The translations under genes and the position numbers were made by a program. Below are positions 36,971 to 64,000 of a stretch of 64,000 nt of DNA, piece after piece; the stretch's first letter is position 1, and the number at the start of each line of letters is the position of its first letter. Below the pieces are notes generated by a model. The model was not told the DNA's origin. It searched no databases and was given only the letters and a program-made list of their open reading frames with translations. Source of the stretch: Haliclystus octoradiatus. Lineage: Eukaryota; Cnidaria; Staurozoa; Stauromedusae; Haliclystidae. Location: assembly GCA_916610825.1 (NCBI GenBank), contig OU744446.1, forward strand, positions 918,501-982,500, given 5' to 3'.

Positions 36971-39900
36971 ATGGCATCGGATAACTCACCAAGCCCAAGT
37001 GAGGATGACGATGATGAATTTGCTGACGATTCGCGTAAATCATCATCGCCACAAGAAGTCAGCTTTGAAGGAACCCTTTCAAAATGGACGAATTATATCC
37101 ATGGCTGGCAAAATCGTCATGTTGTACTTCAAAATGGGACATTATCGTATTACAAGTCAGAATCAGACACAGCGTATGGATGTCGAGGTTCAGTTTCACT
37201 TGCAAAGGCAAAAATTGAGGTAACGTAGTTATAACAGCACAGCTCAGCTGTGAATTGTTCGGCAGTTTAATCTCTCTGAAGGTAGACTACACGAGTCTCG
37301 GTAGTAGGCTAGCCTTGGTAGGTAGTTATATCTTTAGAGCAAAACTGTATGCGCTTAGAATAAGAAAATACTGTTGATTGTTTGAGAGATAAATGCATCG
37401 TATTATTTGCATCGCTGTTGTTATTGTTAATTTTTATGTCATCGTGCGAGTCAAACAACAACAGAATCAACATTGTTGGTTACTTAGTAACAGTCATTGG
37501 GTAGGCTTAGGCATAATTATGCATGTCTTCAGATCTTTTCAAATGGTTATCCTGCTGATATAGTATTGCATGGATATGTTATCTATACAGATGCTAGGGG
37601 TCAGATTGAAAATATTGAAATTATATTTAACTGTTTATTCGGATCTTGTGGTTGTGGTAAATAATGTTGTTCCTTTTTTGGATATAAACACTTTGAAATC
37701 AAAAATCGATATTGAATTGAAATCGTAAGTGTGTGATCAAGTTGCTAAATCTGACCATGACCTCCTATTGATGCAGACAGCAATTGTGATAATCATGTTG
37801 TTATTATTGTTATTGTTGTTGTTATTATTGTTATTGTTGTTGTTATTATTCTCCAGATACATGAATTTGATGAATGTCGATTTGACGTCAATGTCAATGA
37901 TTGCATTTACCATTTGCGATGCGTCGACACAAACGAAAGACAAAAGTGGATTGCAGCAATTGAGAAATCCAAGGTTAGAAATTGTAATCACCACTTCACG
38001 TCTTGCACAGATCTGATTTGACCAAGGGTACGAACCATCTGTAATACAAGTCAGTCTGATCAAAAAGCTAAAAGTCAATTTAAATCCGATCCAAAATCCG
38101 ATTGGATGGGTTAGGTTCAGATTCGGGTCAAGTTGGCACATCTCTATCACTAGAGAGAGACTATGAAACTCAAGTGCTATCAGACATGGCTGTCGGCACC
38201 ATTCTAAGAGGGGCATTTCTCTGACTTCTATTAGTAGGCATGTTCCTACTGCCTTAAAACGACTCTGCTACAAAGTATTTTAACTAATATCATTGTTTTT
38301 GGTTATCTATTTAGCTAACAGAGAGCGGGTATGGCTCAGAAACTCATCTGCCTAAAGTTGGTTCCATGTTGTCATTAGTATCGGCACCTAGTTTGCAGTC
38401 ATCGTCATCCTTCAAGGTTAGACAGAGACGTACTTATCATGTGGTATCAATATTAATTTTATTTAATACATCAAAGAAAATAGTTATTAAATAAATTTGA
38501 TTACATTAGAAACCTTCAAGTGATTGGCAAGCCTTTATCCTTTGTTATTTACTGACTTAGACTTTGATGACATTATGTCATCTCTATAATTGACATATCT
38601 CTTTGATTATCCGCACATTCAGCTTGCTACTTCTGAAATTGTGACAGTTGGGATTGGTATATCATCTTATATGCTTGTATTATAAAATAATGAAACATTT
38701 TAATAGTTTTCTTGTTTTATCATTATCAAAATTTTTACCTCTAATTTCCAGAAAACTTTTATTTAATAGCATTGTCCTGCCTCATTTTGATTATTGTGCT
38801 GTTGTATGGGGGGGCTGTAAACAAGAACATCTAACTCGCCTCCAGAGATTACAAAACAGAGGATTACGGACAATACTTCGTTGTGGCTACAGGACTTCCA
38901 TCTCCGAAATGCTCAATAAAACGGAGATCATGAGCGTTAAAAACAGAATCACGTTTTATCAACTTTCAATGGTTCATAAAATAAAGTTTCAATTAGCTCC
39001 TCAAAAAATTGCCACTTTATTTTCATGTCCTAATTCAACCAAAACTCGCTCTTTTGCTCACAATAACATATACAACGACAAATGCCACAGTCACTCATTT
39101 AAATCAGCTGGTATTCACAAATGGAATCAACAAGCCTCCTGGATAAAAGAAATAGCTAACAGAACAACATATATAGATAACTTGAAGAAAACATTAATTA
39201 AATAATATATATCTTATGTAAATTTGTATACTTTTTATAAATGTAAAATTTCCTAATACTGTACTAACATTTTATTCTTAAATATTATATTGTATGCATT
39301 TTGTAATCAGCCCTGTGAAAACAAGCCTAGTATGGCTTACCAGGCCCTGAATAAATGATGATGATGATGATGATAAATAATAATTGGTCTGATATCCTAA
39401 TAGAATATATGTGAACTCTGCATGACATGCCTTCTCTATATGAGTTTCAGAATCCTGTAATTTCATTGACTGTACACTATCAAATGTCATTGTTTCAAGG
39501 TGCAGTAATAGCAAATCAAGCCTTATAGTCTGATCATTAATTAATGTAGGGTAAACATTAGGAGATAATAACATGCAATCTTTCTCATTTATTATCTATT
39601 ATCTATTAATTCCTTTTTTTTATTTATTTGAGAATAGAAAGGACATGGGCTGAAAGAAAAGTTGATGGAAATTGAGACATTCCGGGATATTCTTTGCCGT
39701 CAAGTTGACACCCTTCAGTCATATTTTGATATGTGCGCCGATAAAAGTCCAGATTCTCATTCTCTTCGTTTGGATATGAACGATGACGATGACGAAGAAG
39801 GAGGTATGTTTGATGATTCAGATTTGACGTATTAAAAACACCAGAAAAAATGCAAATTTTGGAACGAATCATGGTTCAAACGAAGGTAGCATTCTATAAA

Positions 39901-42900
39901 CCAAGCTACTGAAGACGACTTTGTTTAGCTTGTAATTCTGGAATGCCAAGAAAGCTTTGAACAACATATTTGAGCCTGCCCCAGAATCTTACATTTTGTA
40001 GTAATATCTATGATTTATGTGGGTTTAATGACACTGTAGTTGTTGGTGTTACTCTTCTCATTGTGTTATTAATAGATGAGTTACTAGATGAACTTGCTGC
40101 AACTCCAACACCAGCAAACTCCGGTTTCATGAAACAAGCAAAACTATCGGATCGAAATAGCGATGGATCTGAATTACCATTAAATTTTGGAGTTGATTTC
40201 CGTGGGGAAGCAATCACATTTAAGGCAACAACAGCTGGTATCTTGGCCATTTTATCTCACTGCGTGGAAGTTATGTCTATGAGAGATGATCAATGGAGAG
40301 TTCGACTTGACAAGGTAGGCTGCCAACAGTCTTTCGTCTCATGGTCTATCGCTTCAAAATCGTGCTTAGCTTAACAAATCAGCTTAAAATCAGGCTTTTT
40401 CTTGTATAGTCAGTATTTGACTGTATTCAGAAGGATAGGGAGAAATAGTTGTTTTCAAGTTTTATAAGCAGTAGAAAAATAATTTGATTTCTTTACCGTG
40501 AAAGTTAAAAAGTGAAAAGGTGCAATTTTTATCATATTTTATGACGATAAATGGACAATAACCCTTGAAATAAAAGCTGTGAAAAACGCTGTTTACATGA
40601 TTTAATCACATGAAAAATAATTAGCATCCTGGAAAAAAAGTTTTATTGAAGCCTTGGAAAGAGCAGTTACAAAGCGGTTCTCAGCTATTTTGAAGACCCA
40701 CTATACTTATGAAGTCTATAATAGAATTGCTATTTTCTTATGTTATGTTAAAAGATATATTTTCTTATAGGAAAAAGATCGACGGAAAAGGCTGGAAGAG
40801 AAGTACAAGCAAGCGCTGGAATCAGCTCATAAGAAGTCGTTTCTGATGAGCGGCCCAGACTACATGGTAGATTATTATGTAGTGAAACGCATGTTATTGT
40901 TTGCATGGTTACATTTTCAGTAAATTCGTTAAACAATGAGACACCGAAACCAAGTTGTCTACTGTTAACTAATCAACAAAGTCAATTGAATTTACTATTC
41001 AAGATTGTAGAAACAATAAGGAAAACTGTCTGATTGTTTTAGTGGTATGAGAGAGCTGCAAAGCTGAACATTTCGGTCACCTCCAGAGATTGCAAAGCAG
41101 AGGAATGAGAACAGGCTCTGTTGCAGTTACCGAAACTGTATCTCTGGTATGCTAAGCCAATGTCATTGGCATTCTATCAGATACAGAGTCACTAATACAG
41201 TAAATTCAGTCTTCTCCACTCCAACCCTAACATAACCAATGTCAATCATGGTCTATATAAAAATAGTATGGTGTGGTTCACCCATAGACTTACATAGAGT
41301 GCTGATTCCATTGGCAAACTTCATGGAAAACACATAGTGACCATGGGCATCCATAATGGCTGACGCAAGGTACCAAAACAGACGCTTGAAAACCGCGAAA
41401 TTTCAAGCCATATTTTGAGCAATTTTTGTTTCTAAATTAAACAGGATTTTTATTTATAAAAGAGTTATTTATGACTACCAATTTCAAGTTGCATCATACA
41501 TGAGATAAAAATTCTATTTTTTAATCGCATTTGAAGGTAAATAGTATTTTTTATTTAATTTTTATATTTCCTTGTCTCTCGGTGTGATTTTAAATTATTC
41601 ATAAATGTTTGAAAATAATTGTGATCCTATGAACAAATCTCGCTTCGCTGGCAGGAAAATCCTATTTAAACTATCTTTTTATGACAGTGAGAACATATTG
41701 TTTAGAGTTTAGATTACAAAAGAGTCTATAGGAGAGATCAAATAATTTTGAAAATGTCATTGAGGAGAGCGCTAAAATAAGTCCTTTGCGTCAGCCATCT
41801 TTGTTCCCCATGTTGCACATTTTCGTCAGCAGTCTATGTAAGTCTATGGGCTCACCCAATCAGAATGCAGTACACTGAACATTAGGATGGTTCTATTAAT
41901 TTTGAGTATATCAAATGAGTGAAATATGAATGTTCTAGAACATTAACATGAACATTATTTCAATCTATTCTATACCTAAGAATATCTTTTCTGAATTAAA
42001 AAATCATACTTGTCTTTTCTTCATTATATTCACCATCAAATATCTAATTAAAAATGTCCTGTTTACTTTGAATACCAACTATGGATATTGTTAATACACA
42101 ATGCATGTAGAAAAATATATAGGACGAAGCGTAAAATATTGTATCTGTATTTTACGTCATAAAAGTTTCAACTCCTCTTGATATATTTAGGAAGGACCTC
42201 ACAGTAAATTAAACGAAGACGAGTTTTATGATGCGGTTGAAACGGCGCTTGACCGTGAAGATGAAGAAGAAGAATTGGTTTGTTTTTATTTGCTCAGATA
42301 AATGTACTTGATATTTTTGTTATTGTTATTCTCATTTGAAATCAATTTAATGTCATGTTTTCTGTTCGATTGAAGATTCAAAGAACAAAGTCAGAACTTA
42401 AAACACCCGCCTCATCACATCGATTTTCTGAGCAGGTTTGTTGCGAATACAAATTTTAAGTGTAATATTTAACCACGATATGCCCTACATAAAATTGTCA
42501 ATGTAATTTATAAGGAGGCTAGACTTGTAATTTAAGTAAAAGCAGTGACTCAATCCTATTGGCTAGCTTCATTGTACAGATGGTTTTGATTTGTTATCAG
42601 CCAACACAATTTCAAATGTTGCCAATTTTTGACTGTTATAGTAGGTTATTAATATTAATTGTGACATGGCAGTATTTTCATAAATTCTTGCTCATTAAAT
42701 TTGTAACAAATGACAGCAATAAAAAACGCGGGATATCGCAACATTTCGCCATATCATATCTTCATGGCATCATCAGGTATATACATCCAAATTAAAAATT
42801 AAAAATCATATGATAAATCTTGGTAATAACAATGATAATTTCAAAGACATTATAAACATTTTTTTCAAATCCAATTTAACCCAACATAAGTAATCCTTTC

Positions 42901-45900
42901 CCATCCAAAAAGCTGAAATTAAATCCGAATGATTCAGGTCAGATTTGCAGACCTTCAGAAAGCAATATTTTCATGTCACCTTATAGAGATCAAACTAATA
43001 AATCCTTACTTACTCTGATGAATGGTTAGCATTAATCAATATCCTATGTATTGCTTAAGTACTATCACTTTCATGTTTCTAATTATTTAACTTTGCAGAT
43101 TGAAAAGACTGTGAAAGACTGTTTAATTCTTATAAAAGAGCCAACAGACACAGAAGGCTCAACATGGGAGCTAGTATTTGAAGATGGAGAAATGATGGTA
43201 AAGAAAACAGATAAATGGAATTCCATTTTTATTATTCTTTAAACCTATTAAAACATTTAATATTTGATTATTATATCTCTGTTAGGTTTACAGAAAAGAA
43301 TCAGAAATTGATGGAATAGTGTGTGATCCGTTAAAGGCATCTCATTTGGTCGAGGTATACATTGACTCTTAACCGTTTTGTGACAAAACAACTTTGGATT
43401 AAGCAAAACAATTTCAACAAAATTAAAATAAATTAGATAAGTGACCTTAATCATGCAGATATTGTGTCTTTCATTTTAATAATTTTCTTTTGAAGAATGA
43501 GATAGAATCGTTTTCCAAAATCTTTAAAATTGAACCATTTATTTGAAGGAAATACTGTAATAGGGCGTAATAGGATGTTTTGATGCTATCCAAGCAACTC
43601 ACCTTCTATTCCCTGGTCAAATGGTTAGCTATAATAGCTCTGCACAATATTAAATTATAATTTCTATCATTAATATGAAAGTGGTAACTGGTAAGCTCTG
43701 GTCATCCTGTTGTCAACCAAGATTACAGAAAGTTGAAGTTGAGGAAACTGAGAAAAATTCAATAGTTTTCCAGTTTTGGACCACTTCTTTTGATGAATTT
43801 GGTAAACTTTACGAAGATACTTTTTATAAAAATGTTGGATTACCAGAAGAGAAAATATTTTATTTGGCCCTGCCTCCATCTTGTACACATTTCTGGATTT
43901 ATTAGCTAGCTGTTTATGGGTTCTAATCATGTTTCAACCAATCTTATTCTCATTCAAATGATATCCTTTCACACAAAATGTATTATGTAGACCCCTGCAA
44001 ACTATTGATCACCCCAAGTTGGCTGTTTTTATATTTGTTTATTTGCTTGTTTATATATCTGTTTGCTTGCTTGTTTATTTTGTAGGGTGTATCAGGTCAT
44101 GAAATGTGTCATTATTTCTTTGACATAGATGTCCGCATGGATTGGGAAAGTAAGTAAGGCAAATGATGAACTATTTGGTTTAGAACATAGCAAGTCCTGA
44201 TTTGTGACTGTTGAGGACGTTTTTTCAGAGCATTATCTGATCTTTACAATCCATGATCAAGTATGCAATTCTCCTATTTTCGTGACATCACAGGAAGAAA
44301 GCTGAGTCGAGAGCTGTACACTTGTCTTTTTTAAATCAACTAAAAGCTACGAGGAAAAATTGATATCGGGAAATTTATATTTCTCTTCTTGAAATTAAAA
44401 GAATGGATGTGTAACATCGTTTTCTTACATAGTCATGGATTCTTATCTTTAAAAAATATTTTCTATGTTCTTATGTGTGTTATTCATTATGGAAAACTGA
44501 CTGGAAAAACTTGAATAGGAAAGAAAATGTTTCTTACCTATAATTTGAAGAATTTCGTAAAAAGCCGTGGACGCGAAGAAAGAAATGAAACTAAGAAAGA
44601 TTTATTGGCTAAATGTTTGTTAATTGCTTATTTAAAAGAGCAGATTATTGAATTTATGATAAATTTTTAGGAACTTGAAAAAACTGGCCATAAAAGGATG
44701 AGGGGATGTATTAATGAAATGAAGTTATGTTACGTTTTTACAATTATCAATACTGTAAAAGTTAGGCAAATTGTTTTTGAATTGTTAATTTGTACAAAAT
44801 ATTCTATACACTTTAAACATGTTTGTTTACTAGCTCAGATATTTCACCCAGAGCCATTTGATTTATTTTGAACAACAGAGAAACTGCATGAAACAGTAAC
44901 TCAATGAAATTGTATATGACTCTACAAATATTCACTGTATTTGCTTTTTATTACTTGCCAGTTTATATTGCCATATTAAATAATTATCGGTTGCTTGGTA
45001 ATTTCATAAATTTCTTGAAATCGACGGTGTCAAGCTCGGCTATGGTGAAATGGCGTTATTGGCGTTAACCAATCAAATTGCAAGAATAAATCGTAGCAGA
45101 TCCTTGATATGTTCTAAAATGTGTTACAATTCCTTTTTTCATGTGTATGAATAATTGTCTATTGAGACCCAGGTTGATGCCTTATATAGGCCATGTGAAA
45201 ACACTTTAGATCCATATCATAAGATATAACAAAGGCAGACAAGCAAAACAAAAAAATGTTTTTTTTTAAATAAATAATAAATGATAAATAATACATAATA
45301 AATAAACGAATAAATAGTCAAAGACTACACATTTTGGATTTTTTACACAGTTTTTAACTGTCTGAGGATCGCATAAAACGTGAAGCTTTAATTAACAGTA
45401 CCAAAATGTGTAGTCTTTTTAATTATTTATTTATATTTATAGTTCTGTCAACTGACATCAAACACTGTTTTACTGCTATCAGATAATATTTAATAATAAA
45501 TAAATAATGAATAAATAAGGATAATAATCAGAGAATCAGACAGTCTTATTTTCTACTTGAAATTTCGTGCAGAGGCTATCATCTGGCAATTTATTTAAAT
45601 ATTGAATTGATTGAATAAATAAATTGCTTCAGTTGGAATCTTCAAATAGCAAGTTTGATTGTCTGATTCTTCGACTACTATTATTATGTAAAGCTCTGCT
45701 ATATTTTGCATTGACTATATCTTTATCTGTAATTGATTGAATGATCTCATTAATTTATATTTTCATTTAGCAACGGTTGAGAAAGTGCGTTTGTTGGAAA
45801 CATTAGCAGATAGCAGTATTATATTCAATCAAATTCATAAAAGGATTTGGCCTTCATCACAAAGAGACACGTGTTTTGTTTCTCATCTACAAGATGTCTC

Positions 45901-47207
45901 CAAGGAACAATTGGGAAGTGATTTTACTGTTGAGAACCAAATTGGAAAACCGTGGATGGTCACAAATTTTAGTGTAGAGCATGACGACGCCCCTGTGAGT
46001 AGGCCGTTGATCTTAAACAGTTGTTTGATGCATTTATTGTAACTCAAATAATCAATTACGGTTCCAATTTTGAATGACTATTGTTGTGTGTGGAAAACAA
46101 TCCATTTTGCATTTACACAGTTTCCAGATTTAAACCCATACCCCATTTTTATATTCCGAGAACACGTGAGAGAAGGAAATAATCCAATATATCTAAACAC
46201 TGGCCGCCAATAATTCCCTGCATTTATAACGCATGTTTTTGCGTGTTTTATGTATATTTTCTCCTTACGACAAGTATGCCAATGATAATGATAAGCAAAA
46301 TTAACTGCTGAAAGAACATATTCAATTGATGCACAACCGTATTATCGCTCTGACAAGCTATACAATGAGTGTTCACTTTGCATTTATTTTGTGAACAATT
46401 CAAATGGTCATGCCAAACACACATATTTTGTGTTTGATTAAATAAAAGGAGAAATACATGAACCAATAGTAATTAATAGTCATCATAGTTAATAGTCTTT
46501 GATGATGATGTTGATGTGAGTGTATGTTTTCTCTTCTCAGAACACAAAATATTTGCGTGCATTGGCAACTATCATCATGTTTTGTCAGACAATCATCAGA
46601 AAAGGGGCAGATTTGAATAACTTGAAGAGGGAAGATGTGTCATGTCGTTTAACATACTCAGCCCAAGGTAATTAATTATTTTCAACTTGAAATCATGTTC
46701 TTAACATCCTCTGTTTATGATTCTGAAAAAACCTTTTTCCTATAGTAAGCCTTCTTGTTATTCCGACAGTCGTTTCAAGTTGGGAAAACAGTAATAGCCT
46801 GCTCGCAGACTTGCTGTCAAAATGTAAACTTGGCAAACAGTAGACTGTTTAGTGTTTACCAAGTTTACATTTTGACAGTAGGCTAAGGCTAGGAAAACAG
46901 TTAATGATCGAAAATAGGATATACTCAACTTTAAATATCTCTGGTTATACTCGTTCAAACTAAGAAATCATTTTCACCATTCTTCATCATTTAGCTTCAG
47001 CTACTCGAATCTGTGTTAAATTATTTTCGTGTCATGTGCACTTTGAGTAGATAATTAATGATGCTGATTTCTTTTGTAGTAAACCCCGGTGGCTGGGCTC
47101 CTCCGGCTGTTGTTCGAAGTATCACAAAACGAGAGTATCCAAAGTTTTTACGTCGATTCAGTGCATTTGTGCAAGAAACTACTGCTGATAAACCAGTTAT
47201 GCTTTGA
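36971..47207 (+). CDS. CERT1: Ceramide transfer protein (CERT, StAR-related lipid transfer 11)
   Basis: Fourteen exons: 36971-37219, 37857-37973, 38315-38416, 39638-39803, 40076-40314, 40771-40866, 42191-42277, 42376-42435, 43099-43197, 43286-43354, 44086-44149, 45771-45994, 46541-46667, 47080-47207 (TGA). All phases agree; 608 residues against about 598-624 in human. An acidic N-terminus leads into the PH domain (about 31-122, [22 protein letters not shown]), which binds Golgi PI4P. A serine-repeat motif follows ([15 protein letters not shown]), phosphorylated in vertebrates to switch the protein off. Next come a coiled middle region ([27 protein letters not shown]), an FFAT motif at residues 334-340 (EFYDAVE) for ER VAP proteins, and a START domain from about 373 to the end ([23 protein letters not shown]). 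It moves ceramide from ER to Golgi for sphingomyelin synthesis. Introns hold LINE and foldback elements. Confidence 0.97.
38640..39378 (+). mobile_element. LINE 3' end with GAT tail in CERT intron 3
   Basis: A single open frame (to 39205) encodes the reverse-transcriptase C-terminus: [55 protein letters not shown] and [10 protein letters not shown]. The 3' end carries a short UTR and a GAT microsatellite (39353-39376). It is 5'-truncated but otherwise intact, so it is likely among the younger insertions here. Confidence 0.85.
41045..41150 (+). mobile_element. Degraded LINE fragment in CERT intron 6
   Basis: One frame reads [14 protein letters not shown], matching the [14 protein letters not shown] segment of the LINE at 38640. 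The rest is too eroded to follow. Confidence 0.5.
41281..41850. mobile_element. Foldback/MITE element in CERT intron 6
   Basis: The left end begins CCCATAGACTTACATAGA followed by TGCTGA, and further in has ATGGCTGACGCAA. The right end is the reverse complement of the same two blocks at similar distances (TTGCGTCAGCCAT, then TCTATGTAAGTCTATGGG). The element is about 570 bp with imperfect inverted repeats of roughly 100 bp and an A+T-rich centre with no transposase. Confidence 0.75.
45320..45418. repeat. Inverted repeat with 18-bp perfect arms (CERT intron 11)
   Basis: Arms at 45320-45337 and 45401-45418 (AAAGACTACACATTTTGG and its reverse complement) are flanked by A+T-rich sequence that is itself roughly complementary (runs of AATAAATAA against TTATTTATT). 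A second, shorter inverted pair (GAATCAGACA at about 45533, TGTCTGATTC at about 45659) lies beside it. Confidence 0.7.
46795..46885. repeat. Hairpin repeat (AGCCTGCTCGCAGA family)
   Basis: Arms 46814-46839 and 46853-46878 are 26 bases long with one mismatch (CTGTCAAAATGTAAACTTGG and its complement) around a 13-base loop. The left half is also found at about 3392-3440 and, more diverged, at 24190-24240. It is a dispersed family rather than a CERT feature. Confidence 0.75.
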
Positions 47208-48224
47208 AAAGAATTAAAAGTAGTTTATTAGGATATTCAAATGAAATGTAATTAATCATAGAAATGAGAAAGACGATAACTGGAAAATCAGTTACTTATT
47301 TTGAATATTTAAAAGTCTTCACGCCAGTCTTGTGGATCCCTAATGTATAAATAGACTCCATTTTGTATGATAATTATCTAATACTCCTGCTGTCATTTCG
47401 AAATGAGAGTTATGCATTTGGCACTGAAAAAGAGTTCAAATATTTTATGTGCATTGATTTTTTTTTTGATTGTTGTAAATATTTCACATAAAACATCGAA
47501 ATTGATTGCAAAGCACTCTCACTGTTATTATTGCTTATTGTTGTTGTTGTTGATTTTACTCTGCTTACTTTTTTTCTACTTTGAGGGTGAAATATTTGAG
47601 AGTTCCCCCTTAGTTTGCCCCCTTATTAGGTGGTTGGAAATGAGCAAACCTTACCGTAACTTTAATTGGAAATTCTTATTTGCAAATAGGCTACCTGGAA
47701 CGTTTGGTCCAGAAATTGTTTTCCTGCTTCATTTTTACAGTTGCTAGATAAACCAGGACAGCAAATTAAGGGATGGGTTTGACCTGGGGTTGGATGGGTT
47801 TTATCATAGCTGTGAAATGAAGCTTATGTTAAACAAAAACAAACCAACAGATTTTGAAAGAATCAGCTAGGCATTGTGTCAGATTTGGTGAGGCAATTTA
47901 ATTCAGTTAATCTCCACACTGCTTCGTCAGTAGCTTATCCCACCCTAAAGTAAATAGATATTTCTCCTTTTTGATGACTCAGCTTATTTTTATTTTTTAA
48001 TTCCCTCGCTGGACCTGTTTTGAACAGTCAAACCTGCTAAAGAGGTCAACAGATATTTCTAGAACAGTAACGAGCCTCGTTTTAGAATGTTTGTAACAAT
48101 ACTATTGAGGTCATTGAAACATGTCGGCTTAAATGACATAATTTTTATAATTTTGCAGCACATTATACCCTAGATCTACTTTTGTTCAATCATTGCCTTA
48201 CACGGATTTTGGTCGTGATATGAC
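47208..48224. other. Intergenic region between CERT and LONP1
   Basis: About 1 kb between two genes on the same strand. It should hold the CERT 3' UTR and the LONP1 promoter. An open frame at 47403-47747 with Leu-rich content comes from a TTG/TTA repeat and has no support as a gene. The gap is larger than is usual for co-transcribed operon genes. Confidence 0.5.

Positions 48225-64000
<15,776 letters not shown>

Noticed and set aside
47403..47747. A 114-codon Leu-rich frame that might look like a membrane protein.
   Set aside because: The hydrophobic stretch comes from TTG/TTA repeats in the region between CERT and LONP1.
36138..48224. PRDM-CERT-LONP1 as a co-transcribed operon (known in some tunicates and nematodes).
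   Set aside because: The intergenic gaps are roughly 0.8 and 1.0 kb, far longer than typical for such operons, and the functions are unrelated.

Overview
The window is nuclear DNA from an invertebrate animal. Genes are split by many short-to-medium introns with ordinary GT-AG borders, the sequence is visibly A+T-rich, and every recognised product is an animal protein (Homer, the ceramide-transfer protein CERT, mitochondrial Lon, a PRDM zinc-finger protein). The proteins resemble vertebrate orthologues but are clearly diverged. An ascidian or another non-vertebrate deuterostome is my best guess, not something the sequence proves.

Layout, left to right: (1) 1-2186, no gene, only repeats. (2) 2187-4040 (+), last two exons of a nucleoplasmin-like protein with acidic and basic tails. 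(3) 5700-13544 (+), a complete nine-exon Homer scaffold gene. (4) 15058-16569 (-), an intronless reading frame with six C2HC zinc fingers, convergent with Homer. (5) 16570-29162, about 12.6 kb with no gene I can support, holding LINE remnants, hairpins and a roughly 580-bp ATT microsatellite grown from a LINE tail. (6) 29163-36137 (+), a five-exon PRDM gene. (7) 36971-47207 (+), a complete 14-exon CERT gene. (8) 48225 to the right edge (+), 21 exons of mitochondrial Lon protease, cut by the window just after the catalytic lysine.

Exon borders were read by eye. Every junction was checked for AG/GT borders, phase and continuity of the protein family. The CERT, Homer and Lon models keep frame across all junctions. 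I see no operon or gene cluster acting in one pathway: synaptic/cytoskeletal scaffold, lipid transfer, mitochondrial proteolysis and chromatin genes simply sit side by side.

The accessory interest is the repeat landscape. It includes a Penelope-like element with a GIY-YIG endonuclease and matching 111-bp inverted flanks, at least six remnants of CR1/L2/Jockey-type LINEs, two tRNA-derived SINE families with several copies each, a twin pair of 187-bp pogo/Tc1-like MITEs in Lon introns, two larger foldback elements, several perfect hairpins, and a dispersed unknown repeat present near both ends of the window. I found no clearly new biological system. The best candidates for novelty are the nucleoplasmin-domain protein without an FKBP domain, the unusual PRDM architecture, and the unnamed repeat families.
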